In this document: in pieces, positions 26,401 through 35,355 of the stretch
How positions within the stretch are numbered: the first letter of the stretch is position 1
How the letters are laid out: the number at the start of each line of letters is the position of its first letter
Assembly: GCA_009778175.1 (NCBI GenBank)
Contig: WRKH01000319.1
Coordinates: forward strand, 1-41,586
Origin: Turicibacter sp.
GTDB lineage: Bacteria; Bacillota; Clostridia; Lachnospirales; WQUN01
Length of the DNA: 41,586 bases
Direction of reading: 5' to 3'
The notes under the pieces: generated by a model
What the model was told of the DNA's origin: nothing
Seen by the model: only the letters and a program-made list of their open reading frames with translations
The model's database searches: none
Made by a program: the position numbers and the translations under genes

Positions 26401-28669
26401 GATTTTCATAGTTTCTTAAAATTATCTGATTGTTGTCGCCTGGGCTTAGGATTATTTCCTGCGGCGTGGAGATTAAAACATAACCTGGAGGGGCTTGGAT
26501 TTCCGTTAAAATGTATGTCCTAAACGGGATTAATTCGTTGCCATGCGAACCTCTTCCGAAAATGAAAATGCCGTTTGTGTCGGTTGTGCCTAGCCAAGTT
26601 TCGCCTGTAACAGGGTCTCGAAGTTCAAAAATTGCCCCTGCTAGGGGCTCGCCTGTGTTGCCGTCTATTTTTTGGACTTCTAAGCTAGATTTTTGGATAT
26701 TGTAGAAATTGATGGTGTTTGTTTGACCCCAAGTTATCGAGATGGATTGTGTGGGATTGTCAGGGGGCATATAGCCTGGGGGTGGAATTATTTCAGTAAT
26801 GGTGTAATGTCCTGCTGGCAGATTGTCAAATAAAATTCGACCAGAGCCGTCTGTTATGCCTGTGCGTTCTATGGGCAATCCGCTCGCATTACCGTCCACC
26901 GAAAAGCCCTCAATGCGGAAATGTGCACCTGATAGGGGTTCGCCTGTTAATTCGTCAAATTTCAGGACTTCTACCGCTCCGTACGGGTAGTTTTCAAATG
27001 TGATTAAAATGGAGCTGGGTACGTATTCTTCCGAGATGCCGAAACCAAAAACCACCTCGAAATTTTCGCCCAAGGTTTCTAGCAAATTTACTACATCTTC
27101 GAGTGTGATTTCGTCTGGGAGTTCCCATTCGGCAACCTCTCGGAAAGACATGACTACGCCGTTCCACGTAACCAAAACGTCCCAATCATCGACGTTTATG
27201 GTTATGTTTGGCGGGTGTAGCCAGAAGCCGTATGCTGTGTGTTGGGGGAGTAGGGAGTAGCCATCTGGTGCACGTTCTTCCTCTACCATGTAGAAACCCC
27301 ATGGTAGTCCAGTAATCGTCCAAACACCGTCTGTTACGGTGCTGGTAACGCCCTCGCTGCTTGATGTTGTTGCTCCTGCGGTTAGGACTTGCGAGAGATT
27401 TATGCCTGTGTTATCGAAGCTCCACGTAACATCGCCTAGATGACCGCCATCTGTTGAGCCGAAATGGGCGGACATTCCACGCAGACGGACTAGTGCGCCT
27501 GGGATATTTTCTCGGGTTAGTGCATCGATTTTTTGGATTGTTACTTCGCTGTTGGGGAGGGGTGGTGGTGGGGCAGGGGCGGGGGTTGGAGCGGGGGTTG
27601 GAGATGGAGTTGGTGTAATGCCTGGAGTGGGCGTTGGGGAGGGTGGTTCGACAACAATAACTCTCAATGCTTGAAAATACTCCACTCTGCCGCCAGGATA
27701 ACTTCCGCCGACTGTCTCTGGGGTAAAAACAAAATGGTTTCCGTGTTTGGAAAGATTTATTGCATATCTAAGCATATCTCCGCCGCCAAGTTGAGAGTAT
27801 GGGGCGTAAACATGACCGTATCCACGGACTCGCCAATCTGCAGCTTGATAGAAAAAAGTGGTAGTTCCAACCATTTCCGAGGTAAGGAGCAAAGTTTCGT
27901 TTAGCCAGCCCGCAGCAAGTGAAGTTTGTGCATCGGTTGGAATCAAGGCGGGAAAATTACTTGTGTTTATTGGGCCTGAAGATTGAAAGTTGCGGTACCG
28001 TTCTAAATATGCTTGGATATTTGGAGGAGAGTTTGCGGTCATTCCGCTTGGGATTGAGTGGTCTTGAAACACGAGCGTATCTCCCACAAAAGCCGATAAT
28101 GTCGGCACATCAATGGTGTTTGGCGTATTGATGTCAAAATTTGTAAATGAGCCGTTAAATGGGTCAACTTGTGGATTTTGAAAGGTATCTATGCTCTCTA
28201 CCATGCCTATGATTTCGCCCGTAAAATCTTGATTTGTTATAGAAAAATGTGCCGTGGGGGTTCTGACAATGTTATTTTGCGAGATGAGCTGTCGAGCCGC
28301 CAGACGATTTGCTTCGCTCCCAAATCTGAGCCGTCCGTTCAAATCAGCTATAACAGGTAGGTTCAATGAGTTTACAAAATATTGTGCCCTATACATATTT
28401 GTGGGTCCGTTGAATTGTATCCGTGGAGTGGCTTCAAAGTTATCGACTATTTGCATGGTATAACTCATATCGCCGTATTGTATGCGGGCGGCGGGTGATT
28501 CAGTGGGTTGTGTTATTTGTGATGGTTGAGGTGTTTGGGGTGTTTGTGCCGCTTGTACGTTGTTTAGATAATGGGTTGACCATTCGGACGGTAGTAGCCC
28601 TCCTAAGATTATCGCAATCATTGAAAATGCGATTATTGTTCTGGTTTTCCTGCTTAGTTTTCTTTGCAT
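20466..28669 (-). CDS. Giant SpaA/Cna_B-repeat surface protein; C-terminal LPQTG out of frame
   Basis: The main frame (20627-28669) encodes 2680 aa. It has a signal peptide (residues 1-41), an N-terminal region of about 300 aa, a Pro/Thr linker (about 341-372), then about 21 SpaA/Cna_B-type repeats, each opening like SLEVQKIDGNTGEPLAGAIF. Such repeats form stacked beta-sandwiches stiffened by isopeptide bonds and act as surface stalks. Near 20700 the frame is lost at a TTTT run. The homologous continuation (AEFSVHFGQVPARFTMVDHA) lies in another frame and ends at 20466 with NNRLPQTGW. No membrane helix or basic tail follows the LPQTG. As read, the protein would be secreted, not wall-linked. 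It is the likely sortase substrate of this element. Confidence 0.85.
23292..23400. repeat. Direct repeat within adhesin (copy 1)
   Basis: 109 bp matching 23556-23664 with about three mismatches, one repeat period (264 bp, 88 codons) apart. Encodes the near-identical openings of two adjacent Cna_B units (LIIEKVDGDGNPLANAEFEV). Confidence 0.85.
23556..23664. repeat. Direct repeat within adhesin (copy 2)
   Basis: Partner of 23292-23400. Such long near-identical tandem units are substrates for slippage or recombination that changes repeat number, and can also confuse assembly. Confidence 0.85.
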
Positions 28670-28690
28670 TGGTTTATTCCTTTCTGTAAT

Positions 28691-28722
28691 AAAAAAAGCC
28701 CGATTATCTCTCGTGGCTTTTT
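28691..28722 (-). terminator. Terminator overlapping the end of the AbiEii-like gene
   Basis: AAAGCC and GGCTTT arms, with inner CGA/TCG pairing, around about seven bases, followed on the minus strand by seven Ts. The upstream arm lies within the last codons of the nucleotidyltransferase (KSKSHER), so the basic tail and the terminator share DNA. The adhesin gene starts just beyond it with no visible promoter of its own, so adhesin expression may depend on read-through. Confidence 0.75.
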
Positions 28723-29510
28723 GACTTATTTTTTGTGGGTAGGCGGTCGCTGTCGGAACGCTGTATCGGCTCGGCTGACCATGTTTTGATTTTTGCGTTC
28801 CATGTTAGGTTTTGTTTCGTCTTCTCGGCAAATGGTTTTATGAATTTTTCTATATAACCGTATATGTCTGAAAAATTTGGCTTGCCTGTTATGCGTTTTA
28901 GCTTGTTGTAGGCGACTTCTAAATCTTGCTTGCGAGTGTAAAATCCGTGAAATTCCTGCATAATTCTACGCTTTTTCCTAACAACATCAAATATATCGTT
29001 GGACTTGACGGAAATACAGTTAGATAAAGCATAAACATCAATCATATCTTTCATTCTCCGAAAAATATAATCGCTAGACATCACGGTTATTTTATCCGCC
29101 AAAATTTCATTCGGCAACACTCCTTTTATCAAAAAATCGGCAAAATGATAGATTTTGTTGCCGACAACAGGCATTACAGACATATCCAATTTGCATATAA
29201 CCGCCCCCGTTACATTGTTGACCACATTAAATCCCGCTGATTTCTTTTCAGCATACGTTCTAGTTGCGACGATGGCGTAATCACGCCGTAAACTCCCAAG
29301 AGAATCGTTCAACGTACTTTCCAAAAATTCCATCGTAGGTGGGTCGCCAACCCAGTTAGAATCAATATCTGTGGTTATGCGTTGCAACTCATCAAAGCCA
29401 TGCTCGACTAAAATCAATTTTGTTATTAATGCACCTTTGAACACTATCGGTGCGTTGTTTTCTGATATTTTTGCGATTATCTCGCACATCAATTTTTCTT
29501 CTGATGTCAT
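28704..29510 (-). CDS. AbiEii-like nucleotidyltransferase toxin
   Basis: The start is set at ATG 29510 (MTSEEKLMCEIIAKIS) behind AAAGGG, 12 bp after the partner gene; about 268 aa. Nucleotidyltransferase motifs: IVFKGALITKLILVEHGFDE then RITTDIDSNW. Here FKGA stands where FKGG is usual, so one Gly of the motif is replaced. AbiEii/MenT-type proteins block growth by adding nucleotides to tRNA. The later helical region fits the family. The last residues (TKNKSKSHER) form a basic tail like those of other cargo proteins. Confidence 0.78.
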   Translation of the reverse strand: MTSEEKLMCEIIAKISENNAPIVFKGALITKLILVEHGFDELQRITTDIDSNWVGDPPTMEFLESTLNDSLGSLRRDYAIVATRTYAEKKSAGFNVVNNVTGAVICKLDMSVMPVVGNKIYHFADFLIKGVLPNEILADKITVMSSDYIFRRMKDMIDVYALSNCISVKSNDIFDVVRKKRRIMQEFHGFYTRKQDLEVAYNKLKRITGKPNFSDIYGYIEKFIKPFAEKTKQNLTWNAKIKTWSAEPIQRSDSDRLPTKNKSKSHER

Positions 29511-29521
29511 AATTACCCTTT

Positions 29522-29959
29522 CTAATATTCGTTGTAAAATTCTCTCGCCCAATCTTTCATGTATTCAAAGCGTTCGGCGTGTTGTGGCTTGACAACAAGG
29601 TCGCCGAAAGTTTTATTGTGCTTATGGTAAAAATCGCTCAAAGCCTGTGCCAATGCGGATTCATCCATATTATCCCAATCGTCAAGCATATCGTTGATTG
29701 TTTGATTGAACGTGGTGCAACGCACCTTGCCGTTGGTTATGACTTCGATGTCGCCAAAGCTGTCAACTATGTGGTAGTTGATATTTTCGTAAATACCCTT
29801 TTGTTTGGCGAAAACGTCTATTTCCGTCTCGTTCAAGTAGCCGACGAACCATTGCAAATATTCCAGTGCCGAGCCATAGCAAATAATAACGTCCTCTTGC
29901 ACAACGTCATTTAGCCAATCTTGGTGCGTTATGTAATCTCCACAGCCTTTTGTTACCAC
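29522..29959 (-). CDS. AbiEi-like antitoxin
   Basis: GTG 29959 is preferred as start because GCGAGG lies before it; the frame is open further upstream only through the promoter. About 145 aa. The layout (CYGSALEYLQWFVGYLN, a strand-rich middle, then GDIEVITNGKVRCTTFNQTI and NDMLDDWD) follows the AbiEi C-terminal antitoxin domain, where one expects V-T-xx-RT-xx-D-M. The usual N-terminal winged helix is missing or very short. It is followed directly by the AbiEii-like toxin, as in type IV systems. Confidence 0.65.
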   Translation of the reverse strand: MVTKGCGDYITHQDWLNDVVQEDVIICYGSALEYLQWFVGYLNETEIDVFAKQKGIYENINYHIVDSFGDIEVITNGKVRCTTFNQTINDMLDDWDNMDESALAQALSDFYHKHNKTFGDLVVKPQHAERFEYMKDWAREFYNEY

Positions 29960-29989
29960 GCAAAACACCTCGCTTTTCTTTATACTACA

Positions 29990-30018
29990 ATGATAACACA
30001 AATTGTTAAAAAAGTCAA
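29990..30018 (-). promoter_or_regulatory. Promoter of the AbiE-like pair
   Basis: Minus-strand TTGACT, 17 bp, TATCAT. The sequence between it and the GTG start (GCGAGGTGTTTTGCGTGG) matches that of the HipA-like operon. Confidence 0.78.
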
Positions 30019-30021
30019 ACT

Positions 30022-30825
30022 TCACTCCACAAAAACATCTTTAGCAGAAATTTTCGCTCCTCGATTCAGCAATAGCTCAGCAAATTGGTGTTGTGTGCCT
30101 TTCATTGCAGTAGCGAATAATTCACGCATAAGTTGCGGTCGAACATTGCAATTATTGTCCAAATTTTCCCTAAACCACAGAGTCATGGTCTTGCTTTTTG
30201 AGACCAGTCGCTGATTTTTATACGTGAGAATGCCCACGCTGTCCAATGGTTCAAAATCGTTCTCGTCTACCAAATTTATATTGCTAGACTGCTGTTTAAG
30301 CGGTTCGCAAGGCATTTCGGTAGCTTGTAGTGTTTGCCCATAATTTCGGCATACGGCAGGGCGGACTTCGTATATTTTACACGCTTTTTCTTGTTGGTCT
30401 AAAAATATACAGGTTTGGGCGGTTTCAAGGGATAATTGTATTAACTGTCTCGCTAATTTTTCCCTTGATTTAGCCATTTTATAGCTACCTATCCCTAAAT
30501 ATTCCAAAATACAAAAAAATTCCCACAGTTGCACTTGGAAATCGTTAGTACAACAATCCGCACAGCCCTTGTTACAAAGGCTTTTAGCGTGTGCATTGCG
30601 TTCGTCTATCTTTTTGTAAACACGCAACAACTCCGCAATTATGCTGTTTTCGTTTATATCGGAATGACAATGTTTAATCTTCTTGCTACTTCCGCAGAAA
30701 CATGGGGAATTCCTTGACATTATGCCCACCTGTCCTAACTCGATAATCTCGAATTCGCTGATATAATCGTTGGTTGGGTCTGTTATAATCAATGTTTTGA
30801 GGCTTTTTATTTTAACCACCTCCAT
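30022..30825 (-). CDS. SEC-C plus YkgJ-type cysteine-cluster protein, copy 2
   Basis: The frame opens at TTG 30837; ATG 30825 (MEVVKIKSLKTLI) is a more normal codon, but neither has a clear ribosome binding site. The product is about 267 aa. An N-terminal SEC-C zinc motif, CFCGSSKKIKHCHSD, is followed by the YkgJ-like cluster: CNKGCADCCTNDFQ, then CIFLDQQEKACKIYEVRPAV with CRNYG. Proteins with this cluster bind zinc or iron-sulfur; their role is poorly known. It is paralogous to the gene immediately upstream, and the pair follows the transfer operon. Confidence 0.8.
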   Translation of the reverse strand: MEVVKIKSLKTLIITDPTNDYISEFEIIELGQVGIMSRNSPCFCGSSKKIKHCHSDINENSIIAELLRVYKKIDERNAHAKSLCNKGCADCCTNDFQVQLWEFFCILEYLGIGSYKMAKSREKLARQLIQLSLETAQTCIFLDQQEKACKIYEVRPAVCRNYGQTLQATEMPCEPLKQQSSNINLVDENDFEPLDSVGILTYKNQRLVSKSKTMTLWFRENLDNNCNVRPQLMRELFATAMKGTQHQFAELLLNRGAKISAKDVFVE

Positions 30826-30854
30826 CCAATCTGGCAAAATTTAATTTTATCAGC

Positions 30855-31706
30855 CTAAAACCGAAACCACTCATTAAAATCAAGATTAATAGAAAAACGG
30901 ATATATTCCAAAATATTTTGATTATGTGCGACTAAAAATAAGTCTTTAACATCTTGATTTTCAAATACAGGTTCGCCGCCCAACCAATATACCAATGGAG
31001 CAGCTACTGGCGGAATTATCCCTTTATCCGTTGGTATTCCGCCTAAAATTGTAGACCCTATTTCGTCAACCACGGGCTTTACAAAAGTTATTTCGTTTTC
31101 TACATCCAAGCATTTGCCAAAATTAGAATAATAGCCATATAGCCTACATAACAGCGGACGAACCTCGTAAATTCGACATTTTTCTTCTCTATTATCCAAA
31201 AATATACAAGGCACTGTAAGGCGTTTGCCAGAAATCTCATCAAAAGCAGCAAAAGTTGGAAACATTGGTCTTTGATTTTGAGCAACACGAATCCAATCTT
31301 TTAAGGAAGTGAACGCCCTTTCCGTTTTTCTAGTTTGAATATGCTTGACAATAGCAAAAAATTCCAATGCAGAGACTTCGGGGGCAGCCCAACAACATTT
31401 TGTACACTTTTTGCTACACATTGGCGTGGGTCTAGCTTGTTTTATATCTTCGTCAATCAGCTTGAACGCACGAAAAAGGTATGCCATAGCCGTATTTTCC
31501 TTGACCTCACTATGACATTCCGCATAAAACTTACCACTTCCGCAAAAACATTTATCCTCAGGCATATGAACACTCCTCAAATCGATTTCTCTTATTATAA
31601 ACCGACGATTGAAAATTGTCCAGTCATATTTCATTTTATCTGTCTTTTCAGCATATGGTCTTAATTCCCATTTGCCATCTTCTGTAAAATAATTATAATA
31701 TTTCAC
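30855..31706 (-). CDS. SEC-C plus YkgJ-type cysteine-cluster protein, copy 1
   Basis: A 283-aa protein from GTG 31706 behind GGGAGGG; the start abuts the stop of the upstream gene. SEC-C motif CFCGSGKFYAECHSE at about residues 53-67. YkgJ-type cluster: CSKKCTKCCWAAPEV, then CIFLDNREEKCRIYEVRPLL with CRLYG. The domain order is the same as in the downstream copy, so the two arose by tandem duplication. A function in conjugation is not established. Confidence 0.82.
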   Translation of the reverse strand: MKYYNYFTEDGKWELRPYAEKTDKMKYDWTIFNRRFIIREIDLRSVHMPEDKCFCGSGKFYAECHSEVKENTAMAYLFRAFKLIDEDIKQARPTPMCSKKCTKCCWAAPEVSALEFFAIVKHIQTRKTERAFTSLKDWIRVAQNQRPMFPTFAAFDEISGKRLTVPCIFLDNREEKCRIYEVRPLLCRLYGYYSNFGKCLDVENEITFVKPVVDEIGSTILGGIPTDKGIIPPVAAPLVYWLGGEPVFENQDVKDLFLVAHNQNILEYIRFSINLDFNEWFRF

Positions 31707-32673
31707 TCAAAATCCCTCCCGATTCAAAAAAGTTATGACGGCACTATCCGCCGTTCCTCCAGTCCGCTCTCCTGCAAAGACTCTAATCGGCAAAGCCGCA
31801 AAGCCTTGTATTGACGATAATTCCAATATAAAATGTTGCTCACCGCTGGCGGCTTGCGATGGGCTTGAAATTATCATGATTCCTGGTCTGCCTGGAGTCT
31901 GCACGTCTACCCATTCAGCACTTGCATTTGTAGTAACGATAACTCGTATTTGCCCGTTATTTAGCATTTCTGCCTGTACATCTAAAATGCGGACTGGTTG
32001 CTGTGGCGTTGGACTGGGAGTTGGTGTAGGGCTTGGCGTTGGAGTTGGCGTATTTGTCGGTCTTGGTGTGTTTGTGGGGCGTGGCGAATTGCTCGGATGG
32101 GGCGTAGCTGTGGGTCTTGGGGTATTTGTAGGACGTGGCGTTGCCGTCGGCGATGGCGTAGGGCGAACAAACGGAGCGGACAAAATCGACTGAAAAGTAA
32201 TAGTCATCTCTCGTCCGTCCAAAATATATGCGTGATTCGCACTCACATTGACCGTATGTGCCGTATAGAGGAGCGGACGATAATTTACTCGCCAAATCCG
32301 TTGCGTGGCTGTATAGTCCTGCAAAGCCCCTCTAAAAATATCGGTTGCCGTCCACCTGCACCCAGACCTCGTTTGCGTGAATATCCGTTACAATCCGCAA
32401 ACTTACGCTGTGGGGAGCGATTGCGGGGATTTCTGAGATACTATAAATCCTGTGGTCGCCTGTATTCGTGGGTGTTATTACCTCGCCTATCGGCACAACT
32501 TCACTCACTAAACCATTTAACTCGTTTGCATAAACCACCACACGAGGCACGAAAAAAATCGCTATGATCGCCAATATTCCAAGCCCGAGTGCCAATAAAA
32601 TTACCACTGCCACGCCTAAAATTGTTAGCAAATTTTTTTCTAACTTCCCCTTTAATTCCCTTAATTTTTTCAT
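31707..32673 (-). CDS. Membrane-anchored RodZ-C-like protein, split by a frameshift
   Basis: Two frames form one protein. The first (32332-32673) starts MKKLRELKGKLEKN with AAAGGA before it, and has a membrane helix at about residues 15-42 and the start of a RodZ/DUF4115-like domain (EVWVQVDGN). It stops at TTT TAG. The second frame continues the same domain (DIFRGALQDYTATQRIWRV), followed by a Pro/Thr linker and a C-terminal beta-rich domain ending at 31707. The expected DUF4115 pattern W-V-x-V-DG-xx-F-x-G-xL is restored only by joining them. It may be a base insertion, a sequencing error, or a +1 frameshift on UUU UAG. Confidence 0.75.
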
Positions 32674-32693
32674 TTTGCATTTATCCTTTCTGA

Positions 32694-32870
32694 CTAAATA
32701 TGTTTTTTCCTCGACAAAGTTTGATACCTAAAAAGTTCAAACAAATCCTCCTTAAGTTCGTTATTTTCCGACCGATAAATCTGCAGCAACTCTTTAAGCT
32801 GTGCAATCTCCGCATCTTTTGTGTCTATGTCTTTTTGGGGTAATTCCCCTAATTTTTTTGCAAACGACAT
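32694..32870 (-). CDS. 58-aa coiled-coil small protein
   Basis: An ATG at 32870 behind AAAAGGAG opens MSFAKKLGELPQKDIDTKDA, then an AEIAQLKELLQIYRSENNEL helix with heptad-like leucines, ending KKHI at 32694. It fills the gap between two transfer-operon genes with short spacers on both sides, supporting a real gene. Unknown function. Confidence 0.7.
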   Translation of the reverse strand: MSFAKKLGELPQKDIDTKDAEIAQLKELLQIYRSENNELKEDLFELFRYQTLSRKKHI

Positions 32871-32885
32871 AGTAAATCTCCTTTT

Positions 32886-34019
32886 CTAAAATATTTCCCT
32901 GCGGAAGAAAACAACTAGCAACACTACGCAAATCAGTATTGTCAATATTCCACTTATCAGAAGAATATACAAACCTCTCGTCTCTTCCGCTGAATTTGCC
33001 GCTCCGCCACGGCTGTTTGTGGTGTTTTCCGCCACTTGCTCAGAGTCTTCCTCTACAATGGACGTTGAGTTTGGATTTTCTGAAATCTCAGCATCCTCGC
33101 ATTTTTCAGGATTTTCAAGACTTTCGGAAGTCTCTAAAATTCCCTCTTCTGCCGTTTGGAAAATCTCGTCTGTTTCGAGTGGACGTACCGCTTGAAAAGT
33201 TGCTGTAAAGCCCAAAATATCGGTGTTTAGAAAGCTAACGAGTCCGTTATACTCGGCGGTTACGTTAAAGCCTGTGATAGTGGTGGTTGTAACACGTCCG
33301 CTGTATGTTGCGTGGGCTGTGAATCGTTCGCCTATGCCCGTATAATTTATTTCGCTGGTATGTGTAGCAGTCCAACGCACATCTGAAAGGCTGTAAGTAA
33401 CGCCGCCTTCAACCACCGTTCTCGGAATCAATGCCACGTCTCTATCGGGTAGGTTTGGAAATTCTCTCGTAACCGTAGCGACACGGCTGTTTGAAGTTCG
33501 TCCAGCCTCGGAAACCCGGATACTGTTCACGTCAAGGTCTAAAACGCCTGTAAAAAGCCCATCGTTAAAGTCGATTTGCGGCGAAAGTAAGCTCAAAATA
33601 TATTCAATATCGTTCGATGGGCTTTGGCGTTCTATGACCTCTGTAATGCTCTTTAATTCTACATTGTTAAGATTATCGCGCGTGATAAACGCAAGTTCAA
33701 AGAGATAACCGCCCCAATGAAGTGTTTCTCGAGAAATATGTTCGGGATTTTCGGCACGAGTCAGTTCATAGTGCATGATTAGCACATGACGGCCTCGCTC
33801 GTCTATGGTTTCGGTAACGGAAACTGGGAAAAGTTCTGGTGGGGTTGGGGGTTCTTCGATTCTTTCGGGTAAAATCGATGTGTGTGGGACGATTATCTCT
33901 ATTTGGGTTTCGGCTTGGACGGTTAGTGGTGCGAAAGTCTGTAGAATGAGGTATATAATCCATAAGAGGACGGGTAGTTTTCTCGGTAATTTCTTAAAAA
34001 GGTTCTGAATTTGCCTCAT
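32886..34019 (-). CDS. Exported membrane-anchored surface protein of the transfer operon
   Basis: The start is set at ATG 34019 (MRQIQNLFKKLPRKL), which overlaps the DUF4366 gene by 26 bp; the upstream open frame runs inside that gene. About 377 aa. Signal peptide of about 37 residues ending in VQA, a beta-rich extracellular part (tyrosine and threonine-rich segment YSGRVTTTTITGFNVTAEYN), an acidic Glu/Ser/Asn linker, then a C-terminal membrane helix (LYILLISGILTILICVV) and RREIF. No LPXTG. The position next to CD1107- and CD1108-type genes suggests a part of the cell-surface side of the conjugation machine. Confidence 0.7.
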   Translation of the reverse strand: MRQIQNLFKKLPRKLPVLLWIIYLILQTFAPLTVQAETQIEIIVPHTSILPERIEEPPTPPELFPVSVTETIDERGRHVLIMHYELTRAENPEHISRETLHWGGYLFELAFITRDNLNNVELKSITEVIERQSPSNDIEYILSLLSPQIDFNDGLFTGVLDLDVNSIRVSEAGRTSNSRVATVTREFPNLPDRDVALIPRTVVEGGVTYSLSDVRWTATHTSEINYTGIGERFTAHATYSGRVTTTTITGFNVTAEYNGLVSFLNTDILGFTATFQAVRPLETDEIFQTAEEGILETSESLENPEKCEDAEISENPNSTSIVEEDSEQVAENTTNSRGGAANSAEETRGLYILLISGILTILICVVLLVVFFRREIF

Positions 34020-35355
34020 CAACCAGGTCTCCCTCCTCGTCAAATTCTTCTTCTCCAACATCGTCAAAAATATCGTCCGTTTCCAAATTTTCAACCTCTT
34101 CCCCGCCCAGCATCTCTTCCGAAGTGTCGTCTATTGGAATAAAATCAGCAATTGTTTCGGTTTCGATAGGCGTTTCAGATTCGATTGTGTCTTCAAAACC
34201 GCCGTCCGTTTCCTCAAATGTCATTTCATCTGTTGGTGGTGGCAAATGTGAATCTAATAAATCTTCATGCTCTGGATCGATATAAATTTCAGATTCATCA
34301 GAAAAATTCTCAGAATCATCTGCATTTTTGCCAAAACCTGGGAGTTTGATTTTCCCTTTTGAAATCATGACGGCTAACACACCAATGGGAATAATGGCTA
34401 AAATTAGCAACATACTGCCACTGCCCGAACTTTGTTGTACAGGCTCGGGCTCGGGTTCGAGAATTGGGATTGGCGTGGGAGTAGGTTCAGGCGTAGGAGT
34501 CGGCTCAGGTTCTGGTTGAAAGAGATTCGCCAAGTTGTTACCGACATCTCCGCCTACCAAACCCCCTGTATTATCAGGGATTTCTTGGCTTTGGATAAGC
34601 TGAAATAAATCCCATTCGGTAACGGCGTTTAGAAAATGCACGTTTTGATTGCCACTCGCACGGTCAATAATTATATAAAAGACGTTATCATTTGCGGTGC
34701 GGACAAGGAAAAACTCGTGAGTTTCGGTCATTGCGTGGTCAACAACGTCCGCCCAACCTGCTGTGTTAAATCCGCCCTCTTCGTCTGTTGTTGGCGGAGT
34801 GGGCTGTTCGCCTGTGTTTATCGTAATATTTACTCCGCCTTGTGTGATTTCAGTCTGCCCTGTTTGCTGATTTTGTCCTGTTGTTGGAGTTTCCGTCCCA
34901 TCCACGCCTGTAACCGTCAATTCTCCAGTCGGCTCTTCAAAGATTTCTTCGATTTCCTCAGGGGCAAAAAATGGGTTGATAATCTGCACAGGTACGCTAA
35001 TATTGCCCATTCCGTCCGCCGCCGTTATCTCTATAAATTCGGAAAGTGTGTCGTCTCTGTTTATGGCGTGTTCAATCACAAAAGTAGCACGAGTGGCTGT
35101 ATTCTGCACAAGCACAGTAATCGTACTAAAATCATGTGAGAAAGCTACCTCGATTATCTGCAAAATTCGCTCACGGTTGTCATATGCGATTATCGGCGGA
35201 GCAGGAGCGTTTGTAGGTTCGATTGGTTGCTCCGTTTCCTCGGACTCTTCGGCTAAAAGCGATGTCGAAAAAACCAAGCAAACAAGCAAAACACAGCCGA
35301 TTTTACGAAATATTCCGTAGTTTTTCCAATTCTTCAAGTTTGTCATCACTCTCAA
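33994..35355 (-). CDS. DUF4366/CD1107-family mobile-element protein
   Basis: A 453-aa protein; an ATG three codons in (MTNLKNWKNYGIF) is an alternative start. Signal peptide about residues 15-35. The conserved DUF4366 core is plain: HEFFLVRTANDNVFYIIIDR, then NVHFLNAVTEWDL. A Pro/Glu/Thr repeat follows, then a membrane helix (MLLILAIIPIGVLAVMI) and a long acidic cytoplasmic tail. This arrangement is typical of CD1107 proteins in Tn1549-like elements, placed after the M23 peptidase and DUF4315. It overlaps the DUF4315 gene by about 50 bp. Confidence 0.85.
   Translation of the reverse strand: MRVMTNLKNWKNYGIFRKIGCVLLVCLVFSTSLLAEESEETEQPIEPTNAPAPPIIAYDNRERILQIIEVAFSHDFSTITVLVQNTATRATFVIEHAINRDDTLSEFIEITAADGMGNISVPVQIINPFFAPEEIEEIFEEPTGELTVTGVDGTETPTTGQNQQTGQTEITQGGVNITINTGEQPTPPTTDEEGGFNTAGWADVVDHAMTETHEFFLVRTANDNVFYIIIDRASGNQNVHFLNAVTEWDLFQLIQSQEIPDNTGGLVGGDVGNNLANLFQPEPEPTPTPEPTPTPIPILEPEPEPVQQSSGSGSMLLILAIIPIGVLAVMISKGKIKLPGFGKNADDSENFSDESEIYIDPEHEDLLDSHLPPPTDEMTFEETDGGFEDTIESETPIETETIADFIPIDDTSEEMLGGEEVENLETDDIFDDVGEEEFDEEGDLVDEANSEPF

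Noticed and set aside
27533-27660. Minisatellite-like GT/GG-rich tract as a separate repeat element
   Set aside because: It is the codons of the Pro/Thr/Ala linker of the adhesin on the opposite strand; no independent element is needed.
20726-28689. Many plus-strand frames opposite the adhesin
   Set aside because: They are antisense shadows of the biased repeat sequence, lacking ribosome binding sites and recognisable products.
31957-32295. 112-codon and 189-codon alternative frames over the Pro/Thr repeat
   Set aside because: The repeated codons of the Pro/Thr linker leave the other frames open. No start signals, and the composition is that of a repeat read out of frame.
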